Position numbers and translations under genes: made by a program. The notes beneath the pieces were generated by a model. It saw only the letters and a list, made by a program, of their open reading frames with translations. It searched no databases and was not told where the DNA came from. Shown here one piece after another: positions 1-13,930 of a stretch of DNA of 64,000 nucleotides. The stretch's first letter is position 1. Every line of letters begins with the position of its first letter. This DNA is from Ectocarpus siliculosus (taxonomy: Eukaryota > Sar > Phaeophyceae > Ectocarpales > Ectocarpaceae): contig FN648111.1 of NCBI GenBank assembly GCA_000310025.1, positions 186,001-250,000 on the forward strand. Reading direction: 5' to 3'.

Positions 1-3000
1 TTGACACGTTGGAAAAACCCGTCTTGCCCAGCGTACGTTCCAATGTGAAGTGACGATAATGACGTCCTTTCCATGTTTCCGAGTGAAAGAATCACTGTGG
101 TCCTTGGCAACACTCGTTGATGAAGTACGCACGATTAATTGTGCTTTCACCACATCCAGACCCTTGGAAAAGACACAACGACACGGAACAGGGAACAGGG
201 AATTCCGAGTTATCTGTTCCCGATTTCCCTGTTCCCTGTTCCCTGTTCCCCGTTTGGTCTACAGTAGTAGAGCGTTTTCGTGCATGGGCTACACCCACAC
301 AAGGAATGTCCCAAGAAATGGTATTCCGACATGGAGACCACATTTACCACCAAGCCGTTGAGCCGTTACATACATGTAGCACTTGGACAGCAGTACAGGC
401 CCAGTACATTTGTAGACTGCGCGACTCCCTTTTTCTGATCGTTACGTCATTGCTCGCTTTGCTCGACACACAGCGGGTCCACTTGGCTTTGCTCACCATA
501 GAGCAGCGGTACGAGGATGAAAAGTAGCACCTGGCACGGAGGATATCACACTTCCAACGACCTTTCCCACCCGGCCTGCTGTTTTCAGCATCGTGAGGGC
601 AGGGTGCAGTGTCACAACTGGGTGTTGCCTGCGGTTTTCCCCTTCCCGCCCGTTTTCCGGTTGCAACCCCTCTTTCACCACTCCCTGTCGAAAGGTATAG
701 ACGGGCTCACTGATCACAGAGCGGTAGCGGCGCTGAGGGCCATTAACACATACATGACCAATCCGACAGAACTAGCGTGTCGGAGGTCCTACTGCTCGAT
801 CTACCGCTGCACGGTGCCGTCAAGCTGTGGACCAGTTTTCCGAATTTATTTCCGTATTTTCCGCTCAACGGAGACGGGAGGCACATCATTTCAACCTTGA
901 CACACGTGCGTCCTGCCAACAACGGACACGAGCCACACCCCACCTGAGCGCGCTTGGTGTGCAGGTAGACTGGAATCTCGAGACGACAACAATGCAAGTG
1001 CCTTCGCTCGTCCGATCGGTCGGCACGTGGCATGCAGGACCTCAGGTACTTGTGTGCTTGTGTGCTAGTTGCGGGCGAACGCGGGCGAACAGCACTGTCA
1101 GCAGGGTTTCGCAGGAACGCCTCGCAAACCGACGGTTTCAGCTTTTGTTTGAAATTTCTGATCACGTGACGACTGACGACAACGACTTTTCCAATTAGAA
1201 TTTTCGACCGTTTGCGCTGCTTCGCCAATCACCTGCTACCGTGACTGTATAGGGCAGCGCAGGTACCGGGAGGACTCGAGGAAGGAGACATGTTGGTGCC
1301 TGCCACCCACGACTCACTCTACTGCCCGCGACGCCGTACGCATGAAAGGATTGTAGATACTCTCAGCTTGTCAGAGAGGCGCGTCTCCGTCCCGGCACCG
1401 TATCTCCTCTCCTCTGACGACGTTCCTGGGAAGGAACAGGGTTCGGCGGGTGTAGCGTTCGTACGCCTGAGCATGCCCAAGACCATGTACGCGTTTTTCT
1501 TTGCGGATGTCGGTGGCCCTTGAACTGTAACGAAACCCCAGATACTCTTCCCTGCGAAATAAGGGAGTACTATAGTGAGGCCTTGTTCCTTTAAACTTTG
1601 TCGCAGAGGGGCCGGTGGCCTTTCCGAGGCGGGGGATGTGACAATATTCGCAGAGCATGACAACCTCCAACACCTTGCTCGACCAGGGGTTGTCGCGCTA
1701 TATTCACTTCTCCGCCTCATGAGCGTTTCCGCTTCCCGAAAGTGCAGTATGGGGCTCGAGGTCGCACGCCGAAACTGCCCTTCATCAAGGTTGACCGAGG
1801 TCGGTGGAAATTGTTCTGCTGTAGCACAGCGTTGGTCCCACTCTGACGGGTAAAATAAACACGTTTGGCAAGGCAAGCAAGCGAAGGATGGCGAGCTTCT
1901 TGTGTTTTCACAGGCCAAGACCTACCGTGTTGGCTTCGCGCAACGGTTGTTTGTAGCGTCCTCCATTGGGCTCTTCTGTAGACTGTTGATTTCCTGATGT
2001 CAATCCCGAGTTGCTATGTACAGACCGCGCCCAACGGCTGTCGGGCGACTTGTGTATCAAGTTTTTTCTGGAGTCATTCCCCAGCATAATATAGCCCTAC
2101 GTTCAGGGGAAACATTCCCCTAAACGCAGGTCTCTCATGTCGTTTTTCAAGGAACGTGCCGTATTCGCCCCATGCTTGTAGACGTGCTCACTTCCGCACC
2201 CCCCTTCGCCCGTCAATTACCACGACAATCAGCCGTATGCTTGTTTTCTCAAGTCTTCCTTTCCACCACATGATGGCTACCGGGGTCGAGTGAGTATGTA
2301 GACCCGGGACCAATGGAAATACGGTAAGACTTGTTTTTCCAAGAGAACTACTGTAGTTTCAAGCTTAGTGTTCATGCTACAGGCTCGCCTGGCAATCTTG
2401 ATCTTGGACTGGAGTCTTCCGTTGGAATGGTGCGCTCCTCGACACTCTTGGTTTGGCGGTCTACTGAACGTAGCCGTTACAGGCAATACATTCCCAGAAG
2501 TACTGTAGTGAGCAAACCGTGCCGAACACTGGAAAGTAAAGCACCAATCAGGGAGCTCTCTTCCACACAACCCGGTGCTCCTCAAGACCCAAACAAATAC
2601 CCAAGATTAAAGGAAGCGGAGCACGGCTAACCCGCTCGTGCAATCTGCCTCCCCCGCTCCGGGCCAGGTGAAAATTGGCTGGTGCAGGGGCGGAACATCC
2701 TGCACGCGTCGATACCGCGAGTCGACTGTAAACTCTCAGCATCACATTCGTTCTTGAATGTCGAAAGAAAGGAACAGGAAAAACAGATACTGTAGGATGA
2801 TCGATCCTCAACGGACGTCGTTAGGTGCCCGTTGAGCATATTTTCGATGCCGCTAAGCATCTACTGTACTTGTAGACTCCTCACCACCACGTACAGTAAT
2901 CGGTGTGTACGGGACGGGCCTGGAGATTCATTTTTTCTATAATGCGTGGTTGTTATGCATACATACGTATCCCGTTGATGGAACACTGCTACTACTGAAG

Positions 3001-5632
3001 TACACGTGAACAATACACTACTAGCGTCGAGTCGACTAAACGCCATCACCGAAAGACGCAGGCTTCCCGCCGCTGCTTCCACCGAAAAGGCGCCTTTACA
3101 GCCGAACTTTGCGGCGCAGAGGAGCAACAAAACACACTACTGTAACTCTCGACAGCACCAATCAATACACGTACCAGATACACTAACGTCTACCCACTTG
3201 TCTTCTGCAACAACTCACGCATCTTCTCGTGTCACACAGCCGCATGATTGCCCACACTCTATAATAAAGAAACCACAAGCTATTAGTACATTTCAAGTTG
3301 GTTTTGTACCGTTACCAACCGGTTAGTTGGTCGGGCTGAACCGTGAAAACAAACGAGAAACGATAATTAATCGACGACCTACCCATCGACGCCAAGACGA
3401 TAGACGAACACAAACGAACATGCCTGAAAACATCGCACCAAAAAAACAAAAACAAAACATTCCCAAAATTTCGCACTGACTGGAAAAACACCACCAATCA
3501 TTTTTATAACCGGGCTGCATCTCCTTCACCCCGAAAAATACCCAACAAGATACAAGTGCTAGCCACAGAAAACCGACCAAAAAGTAAAATGTACCAAGAA
3601 GTAGATATACAAGCGCACGAAAGAATGGCAGGTACACGACCGATGTACACGCAGCCTCTTCGCTTGTCATATTAAACAAAATAACGTCCAGGTCCGCAAC
3701 ATGCCGCATCCACGTTCGTTCGCGTTGCAGAATTAAGCAACAACAATATAGCCCAAAACCAAAGCTCACACGCAGAATTCATACAAGTACTGTAGTCTAC
3801 GCCTGACAACGTCGTCTCGGGAGCACAAATTTCGACAAAAAGAGGGCAACACCCTAGTCAGAATGAGACGCGTGTAACGCCTCTTCCTGATGCACCCTGC
3901 TCCACGCACACCTCTCCTGTGACATGAACCATTCCGACGAACCTTGTCTTCGCTCCAAACCATCACCCGATCCATCGCTCTCTCAATAATAAAACAAAAA
4001 CTTAGTAGTCTTCTCGTGTTAACAAGAGAACTGGAACTTGTTTTGAACCAGTGCAAACCCTACCATGGTATTGACTATCCATACCCCACGTGCTCGCCGT
4101 GGACCAGGCTGAATACCGGCCGACCTTGAAGCGAACACCCTAAAGTACACGCCCCCGCCCCCCCAAACGACGAAATGCCGGCACGGCTCGTGGCAGCATC
4201 ACCAACGCCGTTGTTTCTTCCCCCCTAGACTCGACTATCTTGCAACCGACGAGCCCCGGGAACCATGGACGACTTTTTGTGCCTCTACATGGACATTTCT
4301 ATCCCATTGCCTCAACAGCGCACTAGCAGCTCCGCTACTCACACCACAAGGGCTCCCACTTCCCAACCCCTCCACGCCCTAGGGCTCTAGACACCACGGG
4401 GCCCATGAGTAATGTGAACGAACCAAACACGAGACAAGCGTCCTCTACATCGTCTGAGACAATATTCACCTTCTGTGTTGTTCCTGACGGCAACAGCAAC
4501 ACAGCGGCCTGCGCCTGTTTGCGAAGAGAGAGGATACCAACCGTCCAACCGGGCCTGGCTACGTGTTAGGTCTTGTCTGTCGGGAGTGGGGCTTCTACAG
4601 CGATCATGTCCCAAGTAGTCTTTCACAGTACTAGACACAGCGATACTCCACGACAGCAGTGCAGCAGCATTCCGTTTACTGAAGGCCACACGACAGCGTG
4701 CAAGACTGCAGTGCTTCGTTCTACAACAAATGAGCCACCCCGATAGGTGTCAGCCCCTTATTCCAAAGCAAAAACCAAACATGTGGGTCTCTAGCCCTGG
4801 CACACTGCTTCACTCTAATGCAGTCATACAACACTCAACACGTGACACCCTTTTTAACCTCGCCCCTGCAATCGTTGGGACCATCCAAGTCGCCATCTCT
4901 ACACGGGCACTTACCATATTGACTGCGACCTACGTGAGCGCTGCTTGTTGTGTCGACGAGACGACAATCCAGGCAAGGCATGAGTCTCCGGCAAACGCAC
5001 ATGTCCAACGTCCATTTTTTTTTGGCATCCTTGCCGACCGACGCGACATGGCCGCTTGTGGTCGCTCGCGGGTGCAGCATACAGCACGTCACGCACTCTG
5101 AAAGCAAAAAAACGTCGGCAGGAAATGCAAAACAAGGAGACAGGGGACAGGGTCAAGGGCGTTTCGGGCTTTCTGTTGCAGCGCACGCGACGAAAAGAAC
5201 GCACACGCGAACTTGGCTTCAATCGTCGAAACCGTTTGAACCATACGACCCATGGACGCCATAGACTTCAAACGTACAGTAAAGAAGCGGCGGCAAGCGC
5301 AAAGTTTCGGGACGTGTGGAGGGGAGCTTCCGGCACACTACACGAATGAACTCACCGAACAACAAACCTACTTGAGACTGAAAGTAGAGAAGAGCGGCAG
5401 ACGGACGCGTGTCACAGGTGGAAAGATCGAACGACTGGCGTGTGGTCGGACCACTGTGACTACCGTACGAGCATCCCGGATCGCGCCTATGGAGTTCTCG
5501 AGAGAATCAACGCAAAGATGGGGATGCACTCCATACGACAAGTTGTTCATGAGCATGATTCAGCGGACGGTGTTGTCCATCTCCTTCTGCCGTAGTTGTG
5601 CAAACAAGAAATTCAATCAGTCCGAGAACGAG
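1..5632. other. No supportable gene; intergenic
   Basis: I find no exon chain or recognisable domain on either strand here. Open frames are short, lack conserved motifs and overlap one another on both strands. The only structure noted is an inverted repeat near the left edge (184-249) and scattered CTACTGTAG-type motifs (for example near 2347, 2500 and 3788). Distal parts of genes whose other exons lie outside the window cannot be excluded. Confidence 0.5.
184..249. repeat. Inverted repeat of GGGAACA units
   Basis: Two to three copies of GGAACAGGGAACA (about 184-204) face three copies of the complementary TTCCCTGTTCCCTGTTCC (about 222-249) across a spacer of about 20 nt. The arms could pair over roughly 18 bp into a hairpin. 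No adjoining gene or element end was found. Confidence 0.7.
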
Positions 5633-6941
5633 TTAATGTGTCGCAGAGCTCACAGAAACGGGAGGAAGCACGTTTCCCTCGAATTGATCCACCACGTTTC
5701 CTGGAGTGAAGAACTTGGCGACGACGTACGATACCCAGTACTTTCCGTACTGGTCGACAGCGCTCCCGAAGCCGAAGCCGACATGGGTCGTTCTTCTCCA
5801 AACGTTTTGCGTGAAGTGGCGCGTCGCAGGGGAGAATGCTGGATTTTCGTAGTCGTACAGCGTGCCTTCTTGCTGCGAGGGGTGGAAGGCGCAACAGCCG
5901 GCAGTTGGTATGGATGGGTGTGATGGTCGTTGATGCACGTGGTCGTTGATAAATGTGCGAGGAAGGGTTTAGGAGACGTCACCGAGGTGCGGGTCATTAG
6001 ACTCCAGCGGTGGAGAAAGCAAGCGCGATAGTAGCTGTACATTTTCTGGTCTACAAATCGGAGGGAACGTGCACAGCAAAAAAAGAAAGGTGTTATTTAG
6101 GTTGACCACCCAACCTTTATAAGATCTCTGAAAAAACTGCGGCCAGGCTATGTACAACGACTTGGTTGGGCAATCAGTTCACAGACCACCAAAAAGTAAA
6201 ATGCTTACGACTCAAAATAGGTTCAAGTGCGGAGGAACACAAAATCTGGGGTGGAACACACAGGGCGAGCAATGGTCTACCGGCCGTTAAAAAAAATACC
6301 GATAGCTTGGTGTGAACGGTCGCTCCATAGCCTAGACGACTTTAGTAAACGATCTTCCTCCACACGAGTAGACCGACAGGTTGCCCAAGTGGTCCGAGTC
6401 AAGACATGTGAATGGGTACCCTCCTGCTGTCACAAGGGGTCGTGCCGCTAGTTGCCCACGTTTCCCACCCTGGTGCTGTTCCTTTTTTTTTTAACTTCTC
6501 ACTCTCCTGGATTCTCCAAAGCCTGTGGCTGTACACAACCGACATGGAATTCACCTTCATAGAATATAGAATATTAATACTAGTCTAATTTTATTTTGAG
6601 GTGTGATGCCAGTGAACAACTTCCCATGGTAGACTACTCGGTACGCGTTCGATGTAATACACAAGCAAGCGCGACACAACGGCACCGGGCAAGACACGCC
6701 GCAAGCCACCGAGTACCTGCCACAAGTTGATGGCGTTGATGCATTCGGTAGTTGCGTCGTAGTTGGTGTCCGTCACTGCCAAGCTCTCCCCGAAGCGTCC
6801 GCCGTCTTGTTCGTGTATGACGTAGCCGCGGTTCGCCCAGTTCTGCGCAGCCGTGGCGCAGGTCGCATCCCACTGAAGATCTGCAGCCCCGTGCCGGCGT
6901 CGATGGGTGTTGATGGTGTCTAGTATCTTCTGGGTGTCCAT
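5633..6941 (-). CDS. CAP-superfamily (SCP/PR-1-like) protein, two exons
   Basis: Member of the CAP family (cysteine-rich secretory, antigen 5, PR-1), usually secreted proteins linked to sterol/lipid binding or defence. Exon 1 is 6941-6717 (ATG, 75 codons), the intron is 6716-5873 (GT-AG, phase 0), exon 2 is 5872-5633 ending in TAA; the product is 154 residues. Exon 1 holds INTHRRRHGAADLQWD, AAQNWANRGYVIHEQ and GESLAV. Exon 2 holds EGTLYDYENPAF, RHFTQNVW and TPGNVVDQFEGNV. All four residues of the CAP metal-binding tetrad are present: His in VIHEQ, Glu in GES, Glu in QEGT, His in RHF. No signal peptide is encoded after this ATG. The frame stays open upstream, so an extra 5' exon supplying one is possible. 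Family assignment is firm; the start is less certain. Confidence 0.87.
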
Positions 6942-8855
6942 CTTGAGAGACGATCTGGTGTGAGGCTTTCGGTGGTAGACTGCAGGTCTGTTGTGCGGAG
7001 TGGGAGCGTGGGTGGGTGCAAGCACTACTGCTGTCAGCGCGGAACAGCAGTCTGTCGGAGAAAACTCCGTGTGCGTGAGAACGGAATTTCTCAAGTTCGT
7101 GAACTGATGCAAGGGAGATAAAGCAACAAGCAAAGGGCGAACTGAAGTTGTTGGGGGTACATGCGGTTGGTTGATTTCCACACGCGGACCCTCAGAGAAG
7201 GGCGCAAAACACACGTGGGGAGTGCGAACGCCGTTGGAAAGTTCTCGGAAAGATCGGAACTTCGTTTGTATCACGATCTGGCATGAGAACGAACGCTTGC
7301 ACAATGGGCGGATGTCGCATATGATAGCAGAGCGATCTTCTTCGCTACCCGGCACCCTTGCCGTACCGCTGTGGCAGAGCAGCAAGGCAGCAACTCCTGC
7401 ATGTTACATGAAATACCAGGTATTGTTTCTCCGCAAAATTTCATCTGCCTGCGTTGCATTCTGAAGCACACAAAATAATCCGTATGCACGTACATATACC
7501 TTAGGCTTGTGGTTGAGCTGCCTGCTAGAATAACGAGGCGGTGTGCTATTCAAGACGTGTCCAGCGTGTATCTGCACGGGCACATTTACACACCTGAGCT
7601 TCTTGTGTGGGAGGCTGGACCCCCCGGCTTCCGTATGATGCTAACGAGCAATGTGAAACTTGCGTTGCCTGCCGTGGCGCAAGCAGCCCAGGTGTATGTA
7701 GCTCCAGAGCGATGATAGATAGAAAGATACAGGTCGAAATGATCCTCCCCCACGACTCACGATCACCACACCGGAGAAAAGAGGGAGGGAGGTCGTCGTG
7801 CTGTGGGTGTTGGTTGCTCTGTGGTGAGGGGAGAGGTAGAGAAAGGGGAGTGTGTGTGGAGCTTGTTGCACAATCTCTCGTCATCCCGCATTCCTACATC
7901 CGACTCTCCCAATCATGTAGTTACCCCGATACCCCGTTGCTCGATCCAGAAAAATGAAAAATATCTCGTGTCGACACAACAGATCAGACGGCACGCGCAC
8001 ATAGATAGAGTGCACCGTGCAGCGGACCACATTCAAGACAGACGCTGCTGCATAGGGTGAGACAGATAATTTCCGGCCACACTTCGCGCGCTTGAGAGTG
8101 TTCTGCGATTTGTTTAGGCAAGCGCTAGCTCACACCTCGTTCCGCAACAAGATTCGCTCGCAAGTGATGCAGGATAGCTCCGGAAAAATTCTGCTCCCAA
8201 CGAAAAAAAAAAAGTTCTTCGCGTTGGTTCGCGTGAACGAACCGGCACAAACCGCCTGCTGAAGCTACAGTATTGCATACGTACTTCCTTGCGTCCACCA
8301 TTCCCCATCATTTCAATTTCAATCCCCCGTCCGGTCGTTCTTGTTCAGTATCCCATGGCTGTGTTGGCGGAACATGCGCCGACGGTCTTCTTTACCCTCC
8401 TTCTTCTGCCTCTCCAACCCTCGCTCCTTGTCTTTTTCGGATATACAGTTGTCGTTTTCGGATACATAGTTTTCGTTCTTTGGTCGAGAGAGCCGAGAAA
8501 TCCTTCAGTCGAACCTTATGTCGAAGGAGCAACAGATATGCGTAGCAGCTGGCGAAAAAGGATGGGAATAGCTCTGGAGATTCTTTGGGTTCCGACCGTC
8601 AGTCTCATGGCGGCAGCAAGCGGAGGAACGGAGGATGGAGAGGAGAAGAAACTGCTCCTGCTATGGCGGCGTTGGCAGCAGCAGCCCCGGCCTCGTGGGC
8701 GGGTAGGCTTGGGGTGTGTAGGTGCAAACTTTGAGGTTGAGCCGCAAAACTACACCCCCCATCAACAGCTGCAATCACGATGCAGATTGCGACGTACGTT
8801 GCCTCATTGTCATTGCCCATCCGCGTAGAATAGTGCTACTCGCCGCTGCCGCTGC

Positions 8856-8901
<46 letters not shown>

Positions 8902-9791
8902 ACTTGTCACTCAAAGGGGCAGTCTTACTTAAAATTTGTTCCGAATCTGCGTCCTCACACGCAGCACGGTTGTTGTACCTGCCGTTTGTACCTCATCCGT
9001 GCACCCTCGAAGCTAACAGCAGTAGACCACCATACGGGTTGTTGTGCCACGGGTTGTTGCACAAATATCCAGTAGTGCGCAAACACGTGTTGTAGAAAGA
9101 TCCTCATTTCACTATTCTTCCTGATGGCCCACCTAGGAGAGCAGGGCCACAGCGAAAACGTATACGTACTGTAGATTGATCGACAACATGAAGAAGCGAG
9201 TGATGAAGTTCCGATTGCGCAGTACAGTGTAGCAGCGAGCCGCCGCCATAGGATCCGCATCCGCTTACGAATAGGTTCCACGTCAAGGAGGGGTTATTCC
9301 CCGTCCTGTGCCGACCCGCGATGGGTATTTCCCCATTGTTATCGATCGCTATATGCTACAGCAGTAGTCTATAGTTAGTTCTGAAGGCATGCCAACATGT
9401 CGAGGCTAGGACAGCTAGCTGAAGTATTAGAATACCAGCTGTTTTTGTGACATCTTCCATGTTCTCTACTGCTGTATCTAGACAGGGTGTTTGGCTTTAT
9501 CGACTATTTTGCCCCGGCGCTATGTCCTGTATGTAGTCGCGAAAGAGGCACAGAGCCTGGACGTCGAGCTGGTTGCTCTTCTTTGACATGGCCGTCCTGG
9601 CGAACAAGCTGTTGGCGGCAACCCAGGGCAATCAGTCATAGAGTGTTCGTCCGTCCGTCTGGTACATGTATAGGTAGGTTATACCTTATAGGGCATTTAG
9701 GTTTGCGTATAATATAGAGGGGATGATATCGGCTGTGGCGGGAAGAATCTTCCCCGACTTCGTGTCAGCCATCATTAAATTAACATTCGAC
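6942..9791. other. No supportable gene; intergenic with simple repeats
   Basis: No domain or exon chain was recognised. A plus-strand open frame (8289-8828) with a hydrophobic stretch is driven by a locally repeated TTTTCGGATAYA segment (about 8437-8480) and was not accepted as a gene. A GCT/GCC trinucleotide run is listed separately. Confidence 0.5.
8842..8901. repeat. GCC/GCT trinucleotide microsatellite
   Basis: About 20 uninterrupted triplets, GCC/GCT mixed at the left and pure GCT to the right. It reads as polyalanine or polyleucine in open frames, none of which is otherwise convincing. Confidence 0.95.
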
Positions 9792-9992
9792 TTATGATGC
9801 AGAGACGGCATGTACGTTTGTATCCTTTTTTATGATTGGTCTTCTTGTTGACGGGGGTGCGGGGGCGGGGAGGACGGTCCTCACGAAACCCGGATGCATG
9901 TCGAGGTAGTACGTGGTTGTTGCGCCGGCAGCCGCACCCACCCCAACATAGAGCCCCAGGAAGAAGGTGGAAAATATTGACTTGGTCGGCAT
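9792..9992 (-). CDS. Possible small single-pass membrane protein
   Basis: A 66-codon frame with a true ATG at 9992. Residues about 6-30 form one hydrophobic, small-residue-rich segment (FSTFFLGLYVGVGAAAGATT), followed by a Pro-rich stretch (LPAPAPPSTRRPIIKK) and a basic/polar tail. This layout resembles small organellar inner-membrane proteins, but I recognise no family. It could be chance, or the first exon of a longer gene. Confidence 0.3.
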   Translation of the reverse strand: MPTKSIFSTFFLGLYVGVGAAAGATTTYYLDMHPGFVRTVLPAPAPPSTRRPIIKKDTNVHAVSAS

Positions 9993-11286
9993 GTCGATAC
10001 TATATAGGCATTACCGTACGCACACCCAGCCCGAGAGCGATCCATCGCCCGAATGCATACCATTTTCGGTTTTGTGCTAAGCTTGCAGGAGGAGGGGAGG
10101 CTCGGCTGTATACTGGGCGCCTCTTCGCTAGACCGAATAATGTGGTATGGGCGTTACTACGGTACAGGGGGGGTGAGCGCGTGATTTTTCAAACGAGAAC
10201 CAGAGCAACTAGCTGATGTCAGGGCATACTACTAATAGATAGTTCGAACGCCGGTGACACGGACACAGGTAGATACTACGGTTGCGTGATGGTTTGATGC
10301 CAAAACATTTGAAAGCGGTCGGGGACCACGTTTTCGGAGATAGATGGATCGATGGATGGATGGATGCGGCAGAACGCCGCAGAGATTGGGTGTGGGAGAG
10401 TTGCGCGCCGTGTTGTTCTGGCCGGTTTGCTAAAAGCTATCCAGAACGAAAACGGAATATTCAAGGTTTGGTGGTGTTTGTGTCGGCTACGTTGTATGTA
10501 GTGAAGAGAAGCTGTCTGTATGTTTACATCGCGGAATTGTGTAGCCACATAAGTGTGTCAAAACACGCGCCGAGCGCTTCATCGTGGCGGTAAACTCTTG
10601 GGGAGGTAGGAAAATAACTGACTGCTTCCTTCCCCGGTTTTTTGCCATCCCGTGAACTTTCGATATTTTGGTGTTGACTGTTTGCCGCCCATTTTCGGCA
10701 GTCAGGAGCTCGTGTTGGTTCGTCAAGAACGAAAACACCAACCACAGGGCAAGAGAAAAACACGGAGGAACTCATAGTACAGTGCTGCGTGGAAACAGGA
10801 CAGAAATGGACGCGAAAGGTGGGGGGGGAACAAGATGTTTGGTCGGGAGAGCGGATTTCATCAACCCATCTGACCATCTGAGCCATTCCGTTTCATCTCT
10901 GCGCTGCTTGGTGGATGTATCGTTTGAAAAAGGCGCAATATCCATCCAGCGTTTCGGATCGCGAGAGATGACGAGGACAACCTCGGAACATGTTGAATAA
11001 AAAAAAAAGATGAAAAATCTTATATTTGGTATTTTTTCATTCTCGTCCCGGTGCACGCCAATCTTTCATTTCTCTTCCCTCATCACATAGTACGCACTAC
11101 CAAGTATCACCGAAGCCGAGCAAACGAAACAATAGCGGAAAAGTAGGGTAGGTAACTATACGCTCTTTTCCCTCGCTTCTCTCATGCATTTCCAACCTCA
11201 ACTCTTCCACACACCAAAATATGTAACACATCTACACTACAAACAACACGCACCCCCCCTATTCTCTCAAGCCAGTCGCTGCCAAT

Positions 11287-11348
11287 GTGTTATGTGTATC
11301 CAAGAAGACTATCGGCCAACGTGTTTTGTGTATCCAAGAAGACTATCG
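11287..11348. repeat. 34-nt tandem duplication
   Basis: Two copies of a 28-nt segment containing GTGTATCCAAGAAGACTATC (11287-11314 and 11321-11348) are separated by 6 nt and differ at one base. Confidence 0.9.
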
Positions 11349-13102
11349 TCAAAAGGCTATCGTAGATATTTTGCCCTGCCATGATGGGGCACATTCCGAC
11401 CTACTCTACCGTACCGAGAACTGCTGCGCCCTCGGACGCCAACCCGTCAGCTAAAACCGTCAAACGCAACACGAGAAGTCCACGGAAGGCCGCAAAAAAA
11501 ATCAGTCGCCCTACCTACTCGTTTGGTAGGTAGTTAGGTAGATAGGACAGTCCAAATCGATCAATCCATCAATTCGAAAACAACGCCATGTATCGACCTT
11601 TTCACCAAACCTTGGGGAGGTGGGGGGTAGCAGAAACAACATCCGATCGCCAACAAGTACAAAAAATGGCGTACACCCATCACACCAGACATTCTATGTC
11701 ATCACACCAGAAAGCCATACCAACACATAAGCTTTTTACCATCACACCATATGAGCGACACGCGTTCGGTTGCCTTGGTGAAATGCTCGCCCCATAGGAC
11801 GGCTCGATTTGTAACTGCCGAGAAGGGTAGAGAAGACTTATCTTATCGCTGAATAACACGTCAAGTTGCCCGATGATAAGAGAACACGGTGCACGCCAAA
11901 AAAAAAAAAGTTTTCCCCGCGACACTAGAAAAAGGTACCGCCAAGCAGCACCCAGCCATGATGGGGTGTCTCAACCTCGCCTGCGGTATACAACATATAT
12001 GCATAGAGCAAAACTGGAAAAGCTACAGCAAGACAACTACCTCGGGAAAGTATGCTCAGCAGGGGCCGGGGACCTCTATTTAAGTTAGGTCTCTTCGCGG
12101 CGGCATCGCATCCGCACCATCCACTTAAAAGTCTACGTACGTAAACACCACTCGTATTAAAAAAACGCATCGGGCATGTATGTGGAGTGACGTCCAAGGC
12201 AACAAAAATATACCTCCCATGTAACCACTTAAAACAAGACAAAGGTCAAGAATTTTCTCGCCTACCCCGGTGGCACCTATCGTACCTCGAAGCGTATGAT
12301 CTGATCAACAGAGCCTCCCATCCCCTCCACCAACCTATGCATAGCGAGCCTCAACGCCCAACAAAACAGTACCGTACTATGTACTTCCTTCGTCGCGATC
12401 TACACAGAACGAATTCGGGGGACCCTACGAAGACGGCCGGCCGCGGCGGGGGAAGACCTCCACAAGACTCCAGTCACCATCTTCCTTGAATGCATAATAT
12501 CTCCTCTTGACAACATTGTACCACACGGTCGAAACTAGGACAGCAGTCGGAACAACAACCGGTGGCGTCTGCCTCGTTTTTTTTTTTTTCGTGTATGAAT
12601 CCGTCAAACGACCCTTGAGGCCGCCACAGGACATACTTACCGCGACTAAAAAGAAAAGAAAAACTAAAACACGATCAACACGATTAATCCATCACGGAAA
12701 AGCAGCAGCGCTTCACGTAGCAAGGGCCGTCAAGTCGTAGCACTGTTTGGCGATGACGATGGTCGCTAGCGGCGCAGGCTGGCGATGGTGTTGTTGTAGG
12801 CAGGAACAGACCTGTGATGGTTAACCAGCGGAGGGCGAGGAAGGTTGGGGGGCCATAAAAACTACCATCAGTCAACAACAACGGGAAAATAGTGGTAAAT
12901 GACGGATGAACGGAGAGGCGCGGCCCAAACATGTAGCCACGCCGTTGGCCTAGGAGCGGCGAAATGTTTTTACGTAGCTAAAAATCTAAGAAACGGCAAC
13001 CGACAAACTTCGTTGACAGAAAACAGAGGAAGGCGAAGAAAAAAACGTGTGGCCTTCGTCCTCTCCGTGCCACTGTGTTAACAGTGTTAACGTATTTGTC
13101 GG

Positions 13103-13930
13103 AGAGATGACACCGGGGTGCGCCAAAACAAATGCAAGGACGGCAGGATTTTTTTATTCGATTTTCGCACCGGGGACGGTGAGATCGCATCGGGTGCCAT
13201 CTCTCCAATCTCTCCCAACACCAGAATTCAAGATTGAGCTCCTTTTCAGCTGAGGGAATGAGGCATCATATATATGTGCGTGCCTTAAACATGTGGAGAC
13301 GGACCGCGTCAGCGGAGAGCCATTCCTCTATGTACTACATCATGGTCACGGTTCACGCGGGATGTCTCGAGTATTTGTATCCTTACAGCAGTAGAGGAAG
13401 ATCAGAGGAAGATCGAAACGAAAGCGGGAGACGACCTGATACCGTATGCGCCGGTACCCCAGATGGAAACAACACCGTTTGTTGTCCTTGTCACGCCATA
13501 GCCAACCTCGCATTACAACACACGACACGCAAGATTGTTTTGCGCCATAGTTCGCCGCCTTTCAGAGGCTCAGATATGCGTGTGCCGTGCAAAGACCGTG
13601 TGTGTGCGTAGGCATGCCTACACCGCACATCGTCTGCTGTAGATTCTGTACCTGCACTGGTGGTGCCAATACTATGGTACCGATCGGAGATGAGATCGGG
13701 GTGCGTGCATACATGTGCAACAACTACCTGTGAATATATTCATCGGGGATCGCACCGGTCGGAGAGATCGCACCGGGGTGCCATGCAAAAGCTAAACGAA
13801 ATGATTTTAGTTGCATTTCCGCACCGGGGTCGGAGAGATGACACCCGTCAGAGCGATGGCACCGGGGTAAACTCCGATAAGAGAAACGGAGGAAAAAACA
13901 CCAACAACAACGATCGCACCCCGTGCCATA
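13103..13930. repeat. Degenerate GGAGAGATCGCACCGGGGTGC repeats
   Basis: About seven to eight imperfect copies of a motif of the type GAGAGATSRCACCGGGGTGC occur near 13102, 13165, 13683, 13747, 13771, 13820, 13852 and 13911, in both orientations and with irregular spacing. The core GCACCGGGGTGC is nearly self-complementary. No coding frame explains it. Confidence 0.7.

Noticed and set aside
1319-1918. 199-codon minus-strand open frame
   Set aside because: No recognisable motif, no splice partners, and overlapping open frames on the other strand; consistent with chance in GC-balanced DNA.
3323-3769. Minus-strand frame with several hydrophobic stretches (possible membrane protein)
   Set aside because: The hydrophobicity follows from T-rich codons on that strand; there is no ATG at the frame start and no family resemblance.
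5252-5923. 223-codon plus-strand open frame
   Set aside because: It lies opposite exon 2 of the CAP gene, whose conserved motifs are on the minus strand; this frame is its shadow.
8289-8828. 179-codon plus-strand frame with a hydrophobic run
   Set aside because: The run arises from a local duplication of TTTTCGGATAYA; the remainder is low-complexity and matched by antisense frames.
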